Shown: positions 1 to 9,925 of the stretch, piece after piece
How the letters are laid out: every line of letters begins with the position of its first letter
Numbering within the stretch: position 1 is the first letter of the stretch
Assembly: GCA_038030265.1 (NCBI GenBank)
Contig: CM075941.1
Coordinates: 52,553,952-52,617,951 of the forward strand
DNA from: Corythucha ciliata
Lineage: Eukaryota > Arthropoda > Insecta > Hemiptera > Tingidae
Direction of reading: 5' to 3'
DNA: 64,000 bases
The notes under the pieces: model-generated
What the model saw: only the letters and a program-made list of their open reading frames with translations
The model's database searches: none
What the model was told of the DNA's origin: nothing
Position numbers and translations under genes: made by a program

Positions 1-45
1 CGCAGTTTTGTATAAGTTTTCTGATTTTGTTATTCTGATCCATTA
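1..45 (-). mobile_element. Copia RT fragment, left edge of a minus-strand copy
   Basis: Bases 1-45 are the reverse complement of the Copia coding stretch near 657-703 on the plus strand, including the codons for MDQNNKIRKL. A minus-strand Copia copy therefore runs off the left edge of the window. It joins the plus-strand fragment at about 45/46 through a short shared AAGAA. Confidence 0.7.
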
Positions 46-1461
46 AGAAAGCCAGTCGGATCGAAGTGGGTTTTCAAATTGAAACGCGACGCACACGACA
101 ACGTAACAAGATACAAAGCCCGGCTAGTTGCGAAAGGCTTCTCACAGAAATACGGAAAAGATTACGACGCCGTATTCGCTCCGGTAGTCAGGCACACCAC
201 TGTAAAAACTTTATTCGTTGTTGTAGCAACAAAGAAATTAGAAATTCGACATATGGACGTTAAAACCGCATTTTTAAACGGTGACTTGAAGGAAGAAGTC
301 TACATGTCCCAACCCCCAGGATTCGTCGACCCCTCAAATCCACAAGCAGTTTGCAAGCTACGCAAGAGCGTTTATGGGTTGAGGCAAGCTGCTCGCTGCT
401 GGAATGCGAAATTGAATGGAGTTCTCCAATCATCTGGGTTCACACGTTCATCAAGCGACCCCTGTTTGTATTCTCGATACATCAACGGAAAATGGTCGTA
501 CATTCTCGTTTACGTCGACGATCTCCTCGTAGCTGGAGAGAAAAGGGAGATCGAAGAAATTACTCAACTTTTGAACCAAAACTTCGAATTCAAAAATCTT
601 GGAGAGCCCACGAACTATTTGGGAGTTAAAATAGAACGCACAGAAGACGGGTTCTTAATGGATCAGAATAACAAAATCAGAAAACTTATACAAAACTGCG
701 GACTAGAAGACGCTAAACCGTGTAAAACGCCCATGGAAGCTGGTTTTTTGAAGGCGAAACACGAAAAGAGTCAAAAGTTACCGAACAATGATAGTTACAG
801 GGAGGCAATAGGCTCTCTTCTCTACATCGCCAACCATACGCGACCAGACATCGCTTTTTCAGTCGCCATTCTCAGCCGCAGAGTGTCAAATCCGACACAA
901 TCAGATTGGAATGCGGTGAAGAGAGTAATCAGATATCTCAAAGGGACTTTGTCGGTCAGATTTCTCTTGAAAGCAGCCGACGACCTAATCCTTCACGGAT
1001 TTGTAGACGCCGATTGGGCGAGTGATGCGACGGACCGAAAATCTACCTCAGGAATTTTATTGAAAATCGGATCGTCTAGTGTTTCTTGGAGCTCAAAGAA
1101 ACAGACCTGTGTTTCTCTCTCGTCTACAGAAGCAGAATTTATCGCTATGTCCGCGGCAACCCAAGACGTAATCTGGCTGAAAAATCTATTGCATGACTAT
1201 GGTTATCCTCAGCATGGTGCGACAAAGCTCTTCGAAGACAATCAAAGTTGTATTCAACTGATTGCTTCAGAAAAAGGAAACCCTCGGACGAAACACATTG
1301 AAGTTAAGAGAAATTTCGTTCGAGACCAGTTGAATCAAGGCTCCATCTCAATTGAATATTGTCCTACCGCATTGATGGAAGCTGACGCATTCACAAAACC
1401 TCTTCAAGGCGAGAAATTTCAAATCTCGAGACAGAAGATTGGGATGATCCTTACAACCTAG
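46..1461 (+). CDS. Copia (Ty1/copia) pol, 3' half: reverse transcriptase and RNase H
   Basis: Reverse transcriptase and RNase H portion of a Ty1/copia polyprotein, which copies element RNA into cDNA in cytoplasmic particles. The 460-residue open frame from 79 to the stop at 1461 has the RT core (MDVKTAFLNGDL, then YVDDLLVAG as the YxDD box), the stretch SLLYIANHTRPDIAFSV, and Copia RNase H motifs (DADWASD, DRKSTSG, SSTEAEF, EDNQSC, KHIEVK). The first codon is not a real start: the frame is open to the junction at 46 and the gag, protease, integrase and first part of RT are absent. It is followed by a purine-rich tract and an LTR. The first 260 bases recur inverted at 1676-1937. Family assignment is very secure; the unit is a 5'-truncated piece. 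Confidence 0.95.
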   Translation, partial: RKPVGSKWVFKLKRDAHDNVTRYKARLVAKGFSQKYGKDYDAVFAPVVRHTTVKTLFVVVATKKLEIRHMDVKTAFLNGDLKEEVYMSQPPGFVDPSNPQAVCKLRKSVYGLRQAARCWNAKLNGVLQSSGFTRSSSDPCLYSRYINGKWSYILVYVDDLLVAGEKREIEEITQLLNQNFEFKNLGEPTNYLGVKIERTEDGFLMDQNNKIRKLIQNCGLEDAKPCKTPMEAGFLKAKHEKSQKLPNNDSYREAIGSLLYIANHTRPDIAFSVAILSRRVSNPTQSDWNAVKRVIRYLKGTLSVRFLLKAADDLILHGFVDADWASDATDRKSTSGILLKIGSSSVSWSSKKQTCVSLSSTEAEFIAMSAATQDVIWLKNLLHDYGYPQHGATKLFEDNQSCIQLIASEKGNPRTKHIEVKRNFVRDQLNQGSISIEYCPTALMEADAFTKPLQGEKFQISRQKIGMILTT

Positions 1462-1468
1462 CTCGGTT

Positions 1469-1591
1469 GAGAGGGGGTGTTGGAAAATATCACCAACCTC
1501 TCTTATAATGAATCATCTCATATGTGTATAAAAATAAAAATTCACTTCTCGTTTTGTTCTCTTCGTTAAAAGGTCCTCGTAATTCATTTCA
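1469..1591 (+). repeat. Copia polypurine tract and 3' LTR
   Basis: GAGAGGGGG at 1469-1477 is the polypurine tract. The LTR runs 1478-1591, 114 bp, starting TGTTGG and ending TTTCA, so it has the usual TG...CA ends. It matches the inverted LTR at 4351-4462 apart from a few bases. The next 14 bases, to GAGAC at 1605, also match the sequence after the 5' LTR and resemble a Copia primer-binding site (GATTATGAGAC), which should not follow a 3' LTR. Confidence 0.85.
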
Positions 1592-1599
1592 AAAGATTA

Positions 1600-1675
1600 T
1601 GAGACGATGATGATAAAGAAGATGATGATGATGAAGAAGTTGATGATGAAGAAGATGATGATAAGATTATGTAGA
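1600..1675. repeat. GAT/GAA trinucleotide microsatellite
   Basis: An impure run of GAT and GAA triplets lies between the plus-strand Copia LTR/leader and the minus-strand Copia RT. Read on the minus strand it encodes a poly-serine tail on the RT frame, which is a junction artefact and not part of pol. Confidence 0.9.
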
Positions 1676-2500
1676 CTTCTTCCTTCAAGTCACCGTTTAA
1701 AAATGCGGTTTTAACGTCCATATGTCGAATTTCTAATTTCTTTGTTGCTACAACAACGAATAAAGTTTTTACAGTGGTGTGCCTGACTACCGGAGCGAAT
1801 ACGGCGTCGTAATCTTTTCCGTATTTCTGTGAGAAGCCTTTCGCAACTAGCCGGGCTTTGTATCTTGTTACGTTGTCGTGTGCGTCGCGTTTCAATTTGA
1901 AAACCCACTTCGATCCGACTGGCTTTCTTCCTTTGGGTAGAGTGACTAAATCCCATGAGTTGTTTTCATGCATTGATGCTATTTCTTCTTTCGCTGCATT
2001 AACCCATTTCACCCTCTCGGTTTGCGGAAGATTCATAACTTCATCCCAGTCTTCAGGTTCTTTGTTCGCGTCGCTCATTGAATAGGATTGGAAGCGAGTA
2101 GGGGGAAGGCCTTTGTTGATCCTTGACGATCGTCTTGGCTCAACAGGCTCGAGAATTTGTTCGTCTGCCACGTCCATTTTAGTATTTATTTGTGGTCGAG
2201 GTGATTGACGCTTTCCTTCGGTTATGAATACTTCAGTTTCAGGATAGGTGTCATTTTTCTCATTTTGTAGACATCCTTCATTTATGAATTTAACGTCACG
2301 TGAAACATAAACTTTCTTTTCATCTGAGCTCCAAAGTCTGTACCCTTTGGATTCTGCCGAGTAGCCAACAAATATACATGGTTTCGAACGAGGTTGAAAT
2401 TTGTCCTTATTCGGAGTTTTGTCCAACGAAAAGGCTTCTGTTCCGAATACTCTGAAATACGAAACATCAGGTCGCTTATTGTACCAGACGGCGTACGGAA
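1676..2500 (-). pseudogene. Copia pol: integrase tail, linker and N-terminal RT
   Basis: Continues the Copia polyprotein after a frameshift near 2500. It shows the conserved linker FVGYSAESKGYRLW, an acidic, low-conservation spacer, the RRSSRINKG stretch seen just before Copia RT, and the RT N-terminus (WVNAAKEEIASM, WVFKLKRD, YKARLVAKGFSQ). The reading ends at GDLKEEVY and runs into the microsatellite. It overlaps in sequence, inverted, with 45-304. Confidence 0.9.
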
Positions 2501-2508
2501 GTTGGCCG

Positions 2509-3180
2509 TTAATAGCCCTCCCTAGATGGACATCGATTGCGAATGTGACAAGCGGTCGAAACGGCTTCGGCCCATAAAACGTGTGGTTGTTTTGATTCGT
2601 CGAGAAGACATCGGGCCATTTCTTGAAGAGTGCGGTTCATTCTCTCAGCTACCCCTTGTTGCTCCGGAGTATAGGCTGTCGACACTCTTCTCTGAATCCC
2701 TTTTGCAGACAGATATTGGTCGAATTTTGCGTTGCGGTATTCACCGCCGTTATCATTTTGCAACATTTTGATCCTCCTTCCTGTCTGATTTTCGACGAGT
2801 TCTTTGTATTTCTTGAAACAGTTCAGTGCTTCACTTTTGTTTTTGATAAAGTAAACAACACACCAACGAGAGTAGTCGTCGATAAACGTAATGAAGTACC
2901 GATTGTGACCTATGGATTCCGATCGCATCGGTCCACAAATGTCTGAGTATATGACTTCTAATACGTCAGATGTTCTCTTTTCGGAATGAGCTTTAGGAAA
3001 AGGTAAACGAGTCATTTTCCCTCTTAAACAGGCTCGACAACGGCTCACAGCATCGTCAGTCTCAATGTATTCTAGACCCGTAACAAGCTTCTTTGATATG
3101 ACGCTTTTGAGGTCGTTCAAGTTCAAGTGACCGAATTTCTTGTGCCATGTTTCGATGTCATCTGACGAATCTTTTGTCAT
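2509..3180 (-). pseudogene. Copia integrase domain
   Basis: Integrase catalyses insertion of the cDNA into the host chromosome. The 223-residue frame has the HHCC zinc-binding region (WHKKFGHLN then CRACLRGK) and the catalytic core with D in YSDICGPM, D in QNDNGGEY and E in QQGVAERMNRT, so D,D-35-E appears complete. It breaks by frameshift at both ends: upstream against the protease frame and downstream near 2500 against the linker frame. Family assignment is secure; activity is unlikely. Confidence 0.93.
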
Positions 3181-3206
3181 AGTGAATGCTTTTTCTCCAC
3201 TGGCCT

Positions 3207-3555
3207 TTACGTAATAAAGTCCATCTTTTCGATCGGCAGAAAGTACACCTTTCCTTTCTCGTTGCGAACGATTGCTTTCTCCTTTTTGAAAAGAACTTCA
3301 TAACCGTGATCAGTTATTTTCCCGACGGAGATCAAATTTTGTCGAAGATCTGGCACGAGGACGGTTTCATTCAACGAAATCGTTTGGTTTTCTTTGTCAT
3401 TTTGAATTTCTAATTTGACGAGTCCTTTGGCTTTTACTTCTGTACTTGAATTGTTGGCGAGGTTCAGCTTATGATTACTAAGCTTTTTGAGATTGATGAA
3501 TTTCCTCTCGTCTTGACACATATGCGAGGTGCACCCACTGTCAAGGCACCAGTTT
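3207..3555 (-). pseudogene. Copia protease and GAG-pre-integrase region
   Basis: The aspartic protease site DSG appears as CLDSGCTSHMC just upstream of the first methionine of the 104-residue frame (3521), so coding continues to about 3555. Downstream come VLVPDLRQNLISVGKI and GKVYFLPI, typical of the stretch between Copia protease and integrase. The region is separated by frame breaks from both gag and integrase. Confidence 0.88.
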
Positions 3556-3583
3556 CTAATCCACGAGTGTTCTGAATTTCATT

Positions 3584-4308
3584 TCACCGACAGCGAACAT
3601 TGAAAACCATTCTGCTCTTGGGCATTCGCGGAGTGCAAAGACTTTTTAGGACAGTTTGACGCTTTGTGTCCCAATTCTTTACATCGATTACAGCGGAATC
3701 GAAACTTTCCATCAGTATTTTTTTTCGTAATTTTTTCGTTTTAGATATCAACGCGTCGCTGTTTTCATTTGTAGCGTGACGAGCGTCGCTTTCTTCGAAA
3801 ATTTTAATTTTAAGTGCGTCAGGAGCAGGGAGAGTGTCACGAGATTCGATGGCGCATCTAAAATTTTCAAATTCGTCCGGTAGACTGTACAAGAGCATTA
3901 TGGTCAAGAGATCGCCATTAATTTCAACTTCCATTTCCTGAAGTTTATCAACGGTCTCAAAGAATTTGTTAACATGCTCTCTAACGTCTTCTCCCGAATT
4001 CATTTTGTGTAGCATAATTTTCTTCAGTAGAGTAGCTTTTCGCGCTGGTCCTTTTGATTGGTATATCGAATGAAGCTTATCCCAGACTTCCTTTGATGTT
4101 TGACAGTTCTTCACTTGTCTTACTTCAGAAGGACTTTTCGATCTGCCAAGTTCCAATCTTGTGCTTCGGCTTCGTTTTCTGGGCGCTGTTTCGTTCCAGA
4201 AACATATTCCAATGAGTCCGATTTAATCAAGAGAGCTTCAGCTTGTAGCTTCCACGAATCGAAATTATCTTTTCTCAAACTTTCAATGCGGTATACCGAC
4301 CCATTCAT
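3584..4308 (-). pseudogene. Copia gag (UBN2-type) with zinc knuckle
   Basis: Structural protein of the Copia particle. It begins MNGSVYRIESL with the conserved W of DNFDSWK and continues through TSKEVWDKLHSIYQ, LYSLPDEFENF and the helical gag core. A frameshift lies between about 4156 and 4120. A second, in the T-rich run near 3720-3735, puts the CCHC zinc knuckle (CNRCKELGHKASNC) in another frame from the core. The gene starts about 43 bases inside the 5' LTR boundary. Confidence 0.88.
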
Positions 4309-4350
4309 TTTTCGAATTTCTGTTATGCGACAATAAGTCTCATAATCTAT

Positions 4351-4462
4351 TGAAATGAATTACGAGGACCTTTTAACGAAGAGAACACAACGAGAAGTGA
4401 ATTTTTATTTATACACATATGAGATGATTCATTATAAGAGAGGTTGGTGATATTTTCCAACA
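4351..4462 (-). repeat. Copia 5' LTR
   Basis: 112-bp LTR on the minus strand, TGTTGG at 4462 to CA at 4351, nearly identical to 1478-1591. It is followed inward by a primer-binding-site-like GATTATGAGAC, as in Copia elements primed by initiator-Met tRNA fragments. No 5-bp target duplication can be paired because the other end of the element lies outside the window. Confidence 0.85.
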
Positions 4463-5334
4463 GTATGGGCCGCTTAAAAGTCCAAATATAATGGGGCGAG
4501 AAAACTATTGGAAACGATCATACGTGCCAAAGCATTGAAGTTTTCAAAACGAATTGTAGTAAAAACTGCTGCTTTCACTGAACAGTAAAACAGATTGACA
4601 GCTGAAAATTGCATCTGCGGAAAATTTTGCTTTAAACATGTGTGTATCCAGCTTTTGGACCGCCTTATCAGTACTGAGTATGCAATTTCAAGAACTAATC
4701 TGAGATAATCAGCTGCCTACTACCAAAGAATATTTGATGACAAAACAGGTGACTTTTTTGATCAACTCCTTAACCATGAGCAATTGATAAAGACGCCCTT
4801 ATAGGCCTCTCAAATTTTATCCAAAGTGATAATCTTGATTCGAATAGAATGGAGTTCGTTAGCGGAGTCTTTTATTTATCAAAACATGCTTATGAGAATT
4901 TCTTCTGAACGAAATTATTCATGCTACCTGCTGCTGCTCATTTGTACTTGTACCTACAACCCATCTTATTATTATTTTGGATAATATTCACTGTTATGGC
5001 GGATCATTAATTAAATTGATTTATGTCGAACTTTTTAACGCACGCGTCGGCGTCTTTTTTTCTCGGGGTGAGACGGCTCCCGCGTACGCGTCCAATGTGA
5101 AAAGCCTCATAGAGTTCATCTAGCTGAAATTTTACAGTTATACAGGGTGTTCATAAATTACCTCGACAGAGAAAGTATGGTGATAGTACACCTCATTTGT
5201 GATCGAAATTACTATTTGACGTTTTTTGGAATTCCTCTTGGTTTTCGAGATATCGTCAATTTCGCGTTTTTTTGGTGACACTCTGTTTTTTTGTTTTTTT
5301 CGACAAGTGACTATTACGACATCATCAAACAGGT
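4463..5334. other. Intergenic stretch, no gene recognised
   Basis: No coding frame of recognisable family. Near 5148 there is ACAGGGTGTTCATAAATTA, resembling the terminus of a mariner-type element, but no partner inverted end was found. The rest is AT-rich sequence with several stops in all frames. Confidence 0.5.
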
Positions 5335-5462
5335 TCAATTATCCTTCGAACCTTGGGTGACGTACTAGCTGAGATTTTCCAGTTATATAGAAGTTACCGA
5401 TTTGCCAGTCTTTCATTGCTAACCGTGCCTCCTCAGTGTATCGAGTTCTGCTGCTCTTGTGC
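5335..5462 (+). repeat. MULE left terminal inverted repeat
   Basis: Pairs inverted with 8272-8399. It contains CTTGGGTGACGTACTAGC and GTGCCTCCTCAGTGTATCG, both present reverse-complemented in the right copy. Confidence 0.85.
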
Positions 5463-5756
5463 TTAATTGATTTTGAACATTTACTTGCTGACCCGGATTG
5501 TTTTTTGGCTCCTTACCCGGCGAATATTCATATTCACCTTGGCTCGTTCACTGACTATCTTCTGTTTTGACTTGTGGTGTGGATTGCTGTTTCGCGACTC
5601 CGTTCGTAGTAGTAATCATTTCGACGATGAAGGGGAACCCTTACCTTATATACGACGGCTACCGCTATTGAATCGACCGTCGGACGAATGACAGGATAAA
5701 TTGGAGATGCATTAATGAACGTCGGTCAAAATTCAAAGGCACAATGAAAACCACGA

Positions 5757-6982
5757 ATGGAGATGATTACACGGTATTGGACACCACTTACACACACGTG
5801 TATACTGAATGTCGCTGATCTGGAAATCTCCAAGGCGAAGTCTATGTGCCGAAAAAGAGCGCGAGAGGATGTGCTTACTCCGGTTAGTGCAATTTATACA
5901 GGAGTGTTTGCACCGAATCAAACAAACGGTGGATTCGAGCTGGTCACTGGAGTTCCCTATTATAAAAATATGAAATCAACACTTTGCCGCCTTCGGCGAA
6001 TCACGCCGGAGACCCCGCAGGATCCAGCTTCTAGCCGCGACATCGAATTAACCGACGAGATGCTTGCTCTGCCCGACGGGACATCTTTTTTATTGTTTGA
6101 CATCAATTGCATGATGGGCAAAAGAGCCTTTGTCTTCAGCAGTACTTCTGGTTACGAGCTCCTGAAGAATAAGAAGGATTTCTTTTTGGATGTGACCTTC
6201 AAAAGCTCGTCCAAGCAATTCCTTCAACTGTTCACCATACACACGGACCTGCGAAGCTCCGAAGACGAGACAAATGTGGTTCCCGCGGCGTATGTCCTTC
6301 TCGAGGATAAAAAAGTGCCCCTATACAATGTTGTTCGAGACCCTAAAAAAATGGGAATGGTCACCAAGAAAGGTTAACCTTGACTTTGAATCCTCAGTGA
6401 TTGAAGCCATTGAAGAAGTATTCAGTGATCTGATAGTGTCGGGCTGCAGCTACCATTTCAACCAGTTCAGTTTTGGAGACGAATTCAACAGTTAGGATTG
6501 TCCGTTGACTACAAAAACAACGAGGAAATCAGAAAGATCTGCCGGATGTGCTCCACGCTTGCATTATCCCGCCGGATAAAGTAAGTGATGGCTGGGCACT
6601 TATAATGGAGTTTGCTCCGCAACACCCGAAATTTACAGAATTTCTTGATTATTTCACGGAACAATGGCTCGACAACGAAAATATACCAATTTCGACGTGG
6701 AGTGTTCACCAAGAAAGGCATCGGACCAACAACCCAGTAGAAGGCTGGAATAGCAAAATAAACAAAGTAGACGGGCGAAATAGTCCCCATATATTCTTCC
6801 TTCTCAACAAATTTAAAGAAGATGCGGAAGAAACTTCTGGGCGAATAATGGCTGCAGAACTGGGAATTCCAGGGGAAAAAAGGCGAAAGAAGTACGTAGA
6901 CTTGGACGGCAGGATACGGAACATTCTCGCCAAGCAACAGCAGGAGGACAATCTGCTTTCTTGCATGTCGTCATTGGCATAG
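5757..6982 (+). pseudogene. MULE transposase, frameshifted
   Basis: Mutator-like transposase, a cut-and-paste enzyme with an RNase H-like core. The first frame (5757-6377) has FFLDVTFKSS, which carries the first catalytic Asp, followed by LFTIHTDLR and VVPAAYVLLEDK, as in MULE domains. A frameshift near 6360-6380 moves NLDFESSVIEAI (second Asp) and SGCSYHFNQ into another frame. A further break near 6495-6548 leads to the last frame (6548-6982) with RTNNPVEGWNSKIN, the C-terminal signature of insect MULE proteins. At least two frameshifts; no intact product. The N-terminal start is uncertain, and a FLYWCH zinc finger often seen in the family is not visible. Confidence 0.85.
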
Positions 6983-8271
6983 GTCACAAAACCGGAGTAA
7001 AAAATAAATAAATAAATAACTATTATTTATATGCACATATAGATCATGTATATGTATAAATAACACCTTTTAAACCTCCAATGTGATCAAAGGAACGCAT
7101 TGACCAGTCAAGTCTGGTGAAAAAGAGTGAAGGAAAGTTGACGAACTGCTGTTATTTTGTTTTATTTGTAGAAGTTTGTGTGGATGTATAGAGTTTAAGG
7201 TTTTCAACAACGTGCGATTTATTCAACTTAAAGCCAAGGAGCCTTACAGGTAAGGGGTGAAGGTTAATTAAATATTAAATTTCAAGTTAAATTATTAATC
7301 CTAATGTTTACGTAACGTTCGTTTAAATAGGTTTTATTACGCGAAGGCAATTCGAGTCCGAGGTGACGGAAGGTTCGCCCTCTTATTATTGCTCCTTTGA
7401 ACGAGGGGAGACACAAATACGACGAGGTACCTTGTTCAGCGATAGTTTTCTTTCTTGCCTTGCTTCTAGTTTGTTTTCTTCTTTGGTAGTTAACAAAATC
7501 TTACAACAGACGTCCCGGGAGCACTCGACCGCGAATTCGCCGGTAGAGAACAGTTGACGTTGGTGCAGAATCGCCAGCAAAAAGGCTAAAGGATCGAACA
7601 GGTGAGCGTGGTGTTCTTATTGTTTTTGAAGGTTTCTTTAATTTACCTTGCGCCTTTTTTTTTTGCCTCAGTGAAACGTCAAGGTCCTGACTTCGAGGTG
7701 ATCGTTCCGGGATTGAGCTCAGCTGGAAATTAGCCCTTTCTTTAACTTTTGGGATTTCCGATCCCCTCCTCTCACGGGCGAGACTTCCCGACTCCGTTTG
7801 CCGGGGAACGCCTTACTCGACATGTTTTTACCGGCACTTATATCCACACGCGATCACTTTATTTTTGATTGTTTATGTCTCTTTAACATTTTCGTCCCCT
7901 CCCGTAATCTTAATTTGTATTGGCTTTAAATTTAACTGTTCGTTTTTCTTTTTAGCTTTTAGTATTAATTTATGTGTACTTTAATATAAATTTAATTTAG
8001 CTAGATAACTCCTTGATTCATCTTCTGTTGCATTTATTGCAGAACGTTAGACGCAAAGAATATAGGCATATTCCTAGTACTTTGAAGCAACAATGAGGAA
8101 GTTTCATGGGTCAGAAAATATTTATAAATATATTTTTTAAAGTTTATTTACGCTAAAGCAGAGCATAAATCGTGATCCGTCATCGTAAAATAACCAAATA
8201 GTTAATGAATTCCCGATTTTTGAAGTTTTAGGTCATTTCAAACACGCCAGCTAGCATGTTTGTGTCATAAT
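6983..8271. other. Non-coding interior of the MULE
   Basis: After the transposase come an AATAAATAAATAAATA run near 7003 (possible polyadenylation signal) and about 1.2 kb with no recognisable coding. It holds C/T-rich blocks at 7720-7830 but no repeat or gene I can name. Confidence 0.5.
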
Positions 8272-8399
8272 GCACAAGAGCAGCAGAGCTCGATACACTG
8301 AGGAGGCACGGTTAGCAATGAAAGACTGGCAAATCGGTAACTTCTATATGACTGGAAAATCTCAGCTAGTACGTCACCCAAGGTGCGAAGGATAATTGA
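8272..8399 (-). repeat. MULE right terminal inverted repeat
   Basis: Reverse-complement partner of 5335-5462. The inner edge is GCACAAGAGCAGCAGAG and the outer edge is GCGAAGGATAATTGA. Confidence 0.85.
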
Positions 8400-8984
8400 G
8401 AGGATAAAGTGAAAGTGAAGGGTTCACTGGTTGAGGCCTGTGTTGGTTCATTTAAAAATACTTGAAAAATTAAAATTTGAGGCGGTTTCCTTTGAGGATT
8501 TCCGCAAGAAGCTTCGAGTTAAAATCCATTAAACTAAGTCAGAGGGACTCCACCGTTTTTCTCCCTTTTCAATTCAATAATGAGTGGCCGTGAGTTCATT
8601 AGGGAAAAAGAGTACCTTGGAGTACCTACGGAGCTGTAACTTGGGAAATAAGCGTCCTAGGTTAAATCCAACGACTCCCCTGAAAAGAGCACACTGTTTT
8701 TTGTGTGATTCAGGACGTTTTGTTTAGTGATAGCGAAAGATTTTCGGAGTAAACCGGAAAAATATCAAGATATTTAAAAAAATATCCGTTTTTGACAATC
8801 GTTCAAAGCAAGACTACAATAGCAACGTTGCTCCCAGCGGCTGACAAATTCCTCTAAAACTGGATGAAGGCTCTTAGTTTAATACTTCACGCTCAGTTTA
8901 CACCTGTCCTTTGAGAAAAATCCATTGTTGTACCAAAAAATTTGGCAATTAAGCCCATTTTGAGTGCCTGCAAGAAGATACGAG
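8400..8984. other. Intergenic stretch, nothing recognised
   Basis: No gene or repeat of known type seen. It may include flank of the MULE insertion site. Confidence 0.45.
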
Positions 8985-9107
8985 AGCTATTCCAAAAATG
9001 TTTTTTCCAGCTTATTTCACTTTCATTTTTTTTTTCCTGGAAGATTAGCACAGAACAAGTGAATAAAAGTAAAATAAGCTGAAAACCACTTTTTTGGAAT
9101 GGCTCTT
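8985..9107. mobile_element. Hairpin MITE, about 120 bp
   Basis: The arms AGAGCTATTCCAAAAA (from 8984) and TTTTTTGGAATGGCTCT (to 9106) are inverted repeats. The inner parts also pair (CAGCTTATTTCACTTTCATT against the complement of AAAAGTAAAATAAGCTG). It is a short palindromic non-autonomous element with no coding. The target duplication is not clear. The right end directly abuts the tRNA-like sequence. Confidence 0.6.
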
Positions 9108-9177
9108 ATTCTCTCTTATTGGCAGCGTGCTGGACTAGTAATCCAGAGGTTGCGGGTTCAAATCCGGCCGGGGAGCC
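9101..9177 (+). other. tRNA-like sequence, Thr(AGT)-like anticodon arm; probable SINE head or tRNA pseudogene
   Basis: The anticodon arm CTGGA-CTAGTAA-TCCAG folds with anticodon AGT. The T-arm has a good B box (GGGTTCAAATCC). GGCTCTT at 9101 could pair with GGGAGCC at 9171-9177, but the D-arm is not recognisable and the 5' end overlaps the adjacent MITE, so a functional tRNA is unlikely. The sequence after GGGGAGCC (TTTATTCTCGAAACT) resembles that after the tRNA-like unit at 51174-51252, suggesting one SINE family. Confidence 0.55.
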
Positions 9178-9550
9178 CATTTATTCTCGAAACTTGAATA
9201 GTGTCGGCCTGTGCAAATAGTTTGATTTTCTTATCTTAATAGTCGAAGTCAAGTTGTCAGAATAAATTGCTCTTTAAGTCACCCTGAGGTTGTTATGATC
9301 CAGTGCCTGATGCCTGATCAGTGCCTGACTGCTTGAGGACAAGCAGCCCTTGGGGGAGCTGTAATTTGATTTCAGGTGCACTTTTTGCGACGCTGTCGAT
9401 GAGCCTGGAAATAAGGACCAGGTGACTCCGTTGTCCCGGCTTCGAAATTAGCAGATCTCATAGATAAAACTGGATCCTATTTGTCCCCCAGGGCGTCTTT
9501 CAAGGATTCAAGGCTTCTTAAATAAGGTCAAGCTAAGTTGTTCCTTATAC
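9178..9550. other. Intergenic stretch, nothing recognised
   Basis: No family-level coding signal. A short local repeat of GTGCCTGA occurs three times near 9302-9330. Confidence 0.4.
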
Positions 9551-9925
9551 TGGGGAAATGTCACTAACTGTGTGCTAAGAAATGTTTCTGATTGTATATC
9601 TGTTCCGCTTGCTTTTATATTTAATTTGGTTTTTCAAACGGGGAAATTCCCTACTATTTTTAAAGATACGGTTGTTATTCCCATCTACAAAAGAGGCGAT
9701 GAAGCAGATACTTAGAAAATGAAAAAGGTACGATAAGAGACTTCAGTATTGAAGTTGATCCGAAAATTTGAGAAAGATGTTGATGCGTATTCTCATCACA
9801 TCGGAAACAGTATACACCACCATTATACTATGGCTGAATGCCAGGCCAATTTCCCTAACTCATGCGTTATCTAAGATTCTCGAAAAATGCCTTAAAAGAA
9901 GAATACTAGAATTCTTAGAGCATCA
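9551..9925 (+). pseudogene. LINE (non-LTR) reverse transcriptase fragment
   Basis: The plus frame at 9551-9712 encodes PLAFIFNLVFQTGKFP and VVIPIYKRGDEADT, the standard non-LTR RT fingers region, ending in a stop. About 115 bases of unrelated sequence follow, and coding resumes at about 9829 with ARPISLTHALSKILEKCL, the block normally written YRPISLL...KILEK. The fragment runs into the 500-N gap. It resembles the RT of the LINE at 44580-47375 in style but is too short to place in a clade. Confidence 0.8.

Larger units (their letters stand above)
1676..4462 (-). mobile_element. Copia element, 5' LTR through gag, protease, integrase and start of RT
   Basis: Reading the minus strand from 4462: a 112-bp LTR (4462-4351), a primer-binding-site-like GATTATGAGAC, gag (about 4308-3584), protease and GAG-pre-integrase (about 3550-3207), integrase (3180-2509), then the linker and start of RT to 1676, where it ends in GDLKEEVY at the microsatellite. 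This is the normal Copia order. The rest of RT and RNase H lies inverted at 46-1461, and 1-45 resumes on the minus strand about 350 bases further into RT. Several frameshifts make it inactive. Confidence 0.9.
5335..8399 (+). mobile_element. MULE (Mutator-like) DNA transposon with 128-bp TIRs
   Basis: Bases 5335-5462 and 8272-8399 are inverted copies of each other with only a handful of mismatches, beginning TCAATTATCCTTCG at the outer end. Between them lies a broken MULE transposase (5757-6982). Long TIRs around such a transposase are typical of MULEs, so the pair is read as the element termini. A flanking 8-10-bp target duplication was looked for and not found, so the outer boundary could be wrong by some bases. 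Span about 3.07 kb. Confidence 0.75.

Noticed and set aside
1584..1675. Poly-serine protein tail on the minus-strand Copia frame
   Set aside because: Translation of the GAT/GAA microsatellite at the junction.
5148..5330. Left end of a mariner element (ACAGGGTGTTC)
   Set aside because: No inverted partner or TA-flanked right end was found before the MULE TIR.
9101..9177. Functional tRNA-Thr(AGT)
   Set aside because: No D-arm and the 5' end overlaps a MITE; only the 3' two thirds is tRNA-like.
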